Assembly (NCBI GenBank): GCA_039619475.1 | Contig: CM077116.1 | Coordinates: 148,941,088 to 149,005,087 of the forward strand | Length of the DNA: 64,000 bases | From: Icerya purchasi | Taxonomy: Eukaryota; Arthropoda; Insecta; Hemiptera; Monophlebidae | Direction of reading: 5' to 3' | Part shown: positions 62,972 through 64,000 of the stretch, one piece after another | How the letters are laid out: each line of letters starts with the position of its first letter | Numbering within the stretch: position 1 is the first letter of the stretch | Notes under the pieces: generated by a model | Databases searched by the model: none | What the model was told of the DNA's origin: nothing | The model's input: the letters and a program-made list of their open reading frames with translations, nothing else | Translations under genes and position numbers: made by a program

Positions 62972-63196
62972 TATACAATATACAATATTGGCAATGGACC
63001 TGCATTTGATGTGAAACTGGTAGACAAAATTCCACCTCATTTATTCGAATTAGTAGCTGGTGATTACAATATTGTTATAGACAGATTAGCTCCTCAAACA
63101 AACGTTACACACGCGGTTGTCTTACGTCCAGTTACTTCTGGATTATTCAATTTTTCGGCCGCCATGGTTGAATATAAAGTTTCAAAGTCATCTACG
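62972..63196 (+). CDS. SsRbeta: TRAP-beta (SSR2) exon 2
   Basis: Seventy-five codons in phase 0 run from the acceptor at 62971 to the donor GTAATA at 63197. The reading joins exon 1 as DLVLK-YTIYNIGNGPAFDV, matching the conserved LxYNIYNVG segment of the family. It continues through the lumenal beta-sandwich with VVLRPVTSGLFNFSAAMVEY, the counterpart of VVLRPLKAGYFNFTSA in animal SSR2. Two N-glycosylation sequons are visible, in TNVTH and FNFSA, as is common for this subunit. The transmembrane segment and the short cytosolic tail must lie in later exons beyond base 64000, since they were not found between 63197 and the edge. The gene is therefore partial in this window. Confidence 0.95.
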
Positions 63197-63237
63197 GTAA
63201 TATATTTTTTTCTGATTTATTATATTATAAAATAAGT

Positions 63238-64000
63238 ACCTGGGCGACCGAGAGCTTTGCTCGGTATTTTTTATAACTAATTTATGGACACATTTACGAA
63301 TTTAAAACCTATTCCCATATAACTTTGCTTTTCGATACTGAAGGCAACAAAAATGTAGAGGTCCTTCAAATTCGCTTTTCGGATAATTGAAAAATGTTTT
63401 CAATGACTGCACACGTTGATTTTTATAAGTATATTTCTATGCGCTTTTTATTAGAAAAATTATATTTTAGGTATATATGTAGGATCGTCAGCTTTATCTG
63501 TCGGTTTATTCGTTATAAAAACAAATTAAAAACGTCTTGTAATTTTACCTGTGATCAGCTATTTTTCATCCAACTGGAAATAATTTCCGACTAAATCACT
63601 GCGAAATATAATAATACGGGTATACTGTACATAAGGGAAGTATAAAATGTGCACAACATATTCTCAGTAATTCACTTTCACAATAACAAATATATAAATA
63701 CACAAAACATTTAATATCTGCATATAAATAGGCAAAGTCCTCCTATGTATATTAACCGATTTTCTTTTTCTTTTTTTGTTTAGTAGCTATTAAAAAGCAT
63801 TTTTTTTTTCTTATTTAAATATAAAATTAATACAAAAAAAAATAAAAAACGAACTGTTTGTTACAATATTTTCGATTTGTTTATGTTTCTTTTTTGTTAT
63901 ATATATATTTTTACTGCATGCGTAGCGCATGGTTTTCGAACCGCCGTCACTTGACCGCCCGCTAATCAGCTGAGAGCCAAGATTGATGCCTTTTTTTTTT
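63238..64000. repeat. Possible repeat element in SSR2 intron 2
   Basis: It starts with ACCTGGGCGACCGAGAGCTT, whose CCGAG-AGCTTTG-CTCGG forms a hairpin. Near the right edge it contains a second hairpin-like GCATGCGTAGCGCATG and a CCGCCCGCTAATCAGCTGAG segment. These GC-rich islands in AT-rich intron sequence resemble ends of dispersed repeats, but no second copy is in the window, so the identity is open. Confidence 0.35.

Overview
This is an insect (at least arthropod) nuclear genome window. It is AT-rich and intron-rich, full of simple repeats, and dominated by decayed transposable elements. Only three stretches look like host genes. (1) On the minus strand, one first coding exon (9660 to 8658) begins an unrecognised, acidic, low-complexity protein and ends in a perfect GTAAGT donor. 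(2) On the minus strand, the first coding exon (60274 to 59862) of a Src-family tyrosine kinase closely resembles Drosophila Src42A: a myristoylation start MGNC and a full SH3 domain. (3) On the plus strand, the first two coding exons (61293-61445 and 62972-63196) encode the translocon-associated protein beta subunit (TRAP-beta/SSR2), which continues past the right edge. Genes 2 and 3 are head to head, about 1 kb apart. The order of insect cannot be fixed from what is visible.

Layout. 1-8.6 kb: AT-rich DNA with a (TA)n array, a near-perfect 220-bp palindrome, a complete Tc1-like element carrying two nonsense codons, and one copy of a short repeat bordered by (TA)n. 8.6-10.3 kb: the unknown gene's first exon and its CpG-rich upstream region. 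11-15.4 kb: a second (TA)n-bordered repeat, an LTR-like end with a tRNA-Lys type primer-binding site, a decayed mariner and a small inverted-repeat element. 15.4-22.2 kb: mostly unannotatable AT-rich DNA. 22.2-24 kb: two converging 5'-truncated LINE tails. 29.6-30.2 and 33.9-34.7 kb: two more LINE tails of the first family. 35-37 kb: an RTE-like LINE tail, a decayed hAT copy, and the third (TA)n-bordered repeat, carrying a seven-copy 25-bp minisatellite. 38.2-38.6 kb: a 187-bp tandem duplication. 41.8-43.8 kb: a rosa-like (DD41D) mariner split by an 815-bp non-autonomous element with long terminal inverted repeats and an exact 8-bp target duplication. 45-47.2 kb: an antisense LINE copy with its RNase H domain, abutting a non-autonomous hAT element. 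48.1-49.9 kb: a very decayed LINE. 50.5-51.8 kb: a third mariner. 51.8-59.9 kb: AT-rich DNA downstream of the Src exon, presumably intron. 61.3-64 kb: the SSR2 gene, with a Tigger/pogo remnant in intron 1 and an unclassified repeat after exon 2.

How the parts relate. The host genes show no operon-like arrangement; the only close pair is Src42A/SSR2, which may share regulatory DNA between their starts. All recognisable transposases are broken by stops, frameshifts, deletions or lost catalytic residues, so none is predicted to be active. I found no convincing new cellular system. The most distinctive observations are the nested unclassified element with its 8-bp duplication, the (TA)n-bordered family whose copies carry 1, 2 and 7 minisatellite units, and the unrecognised exon. 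No tRNA, rRNA or CRISPR array was seen.
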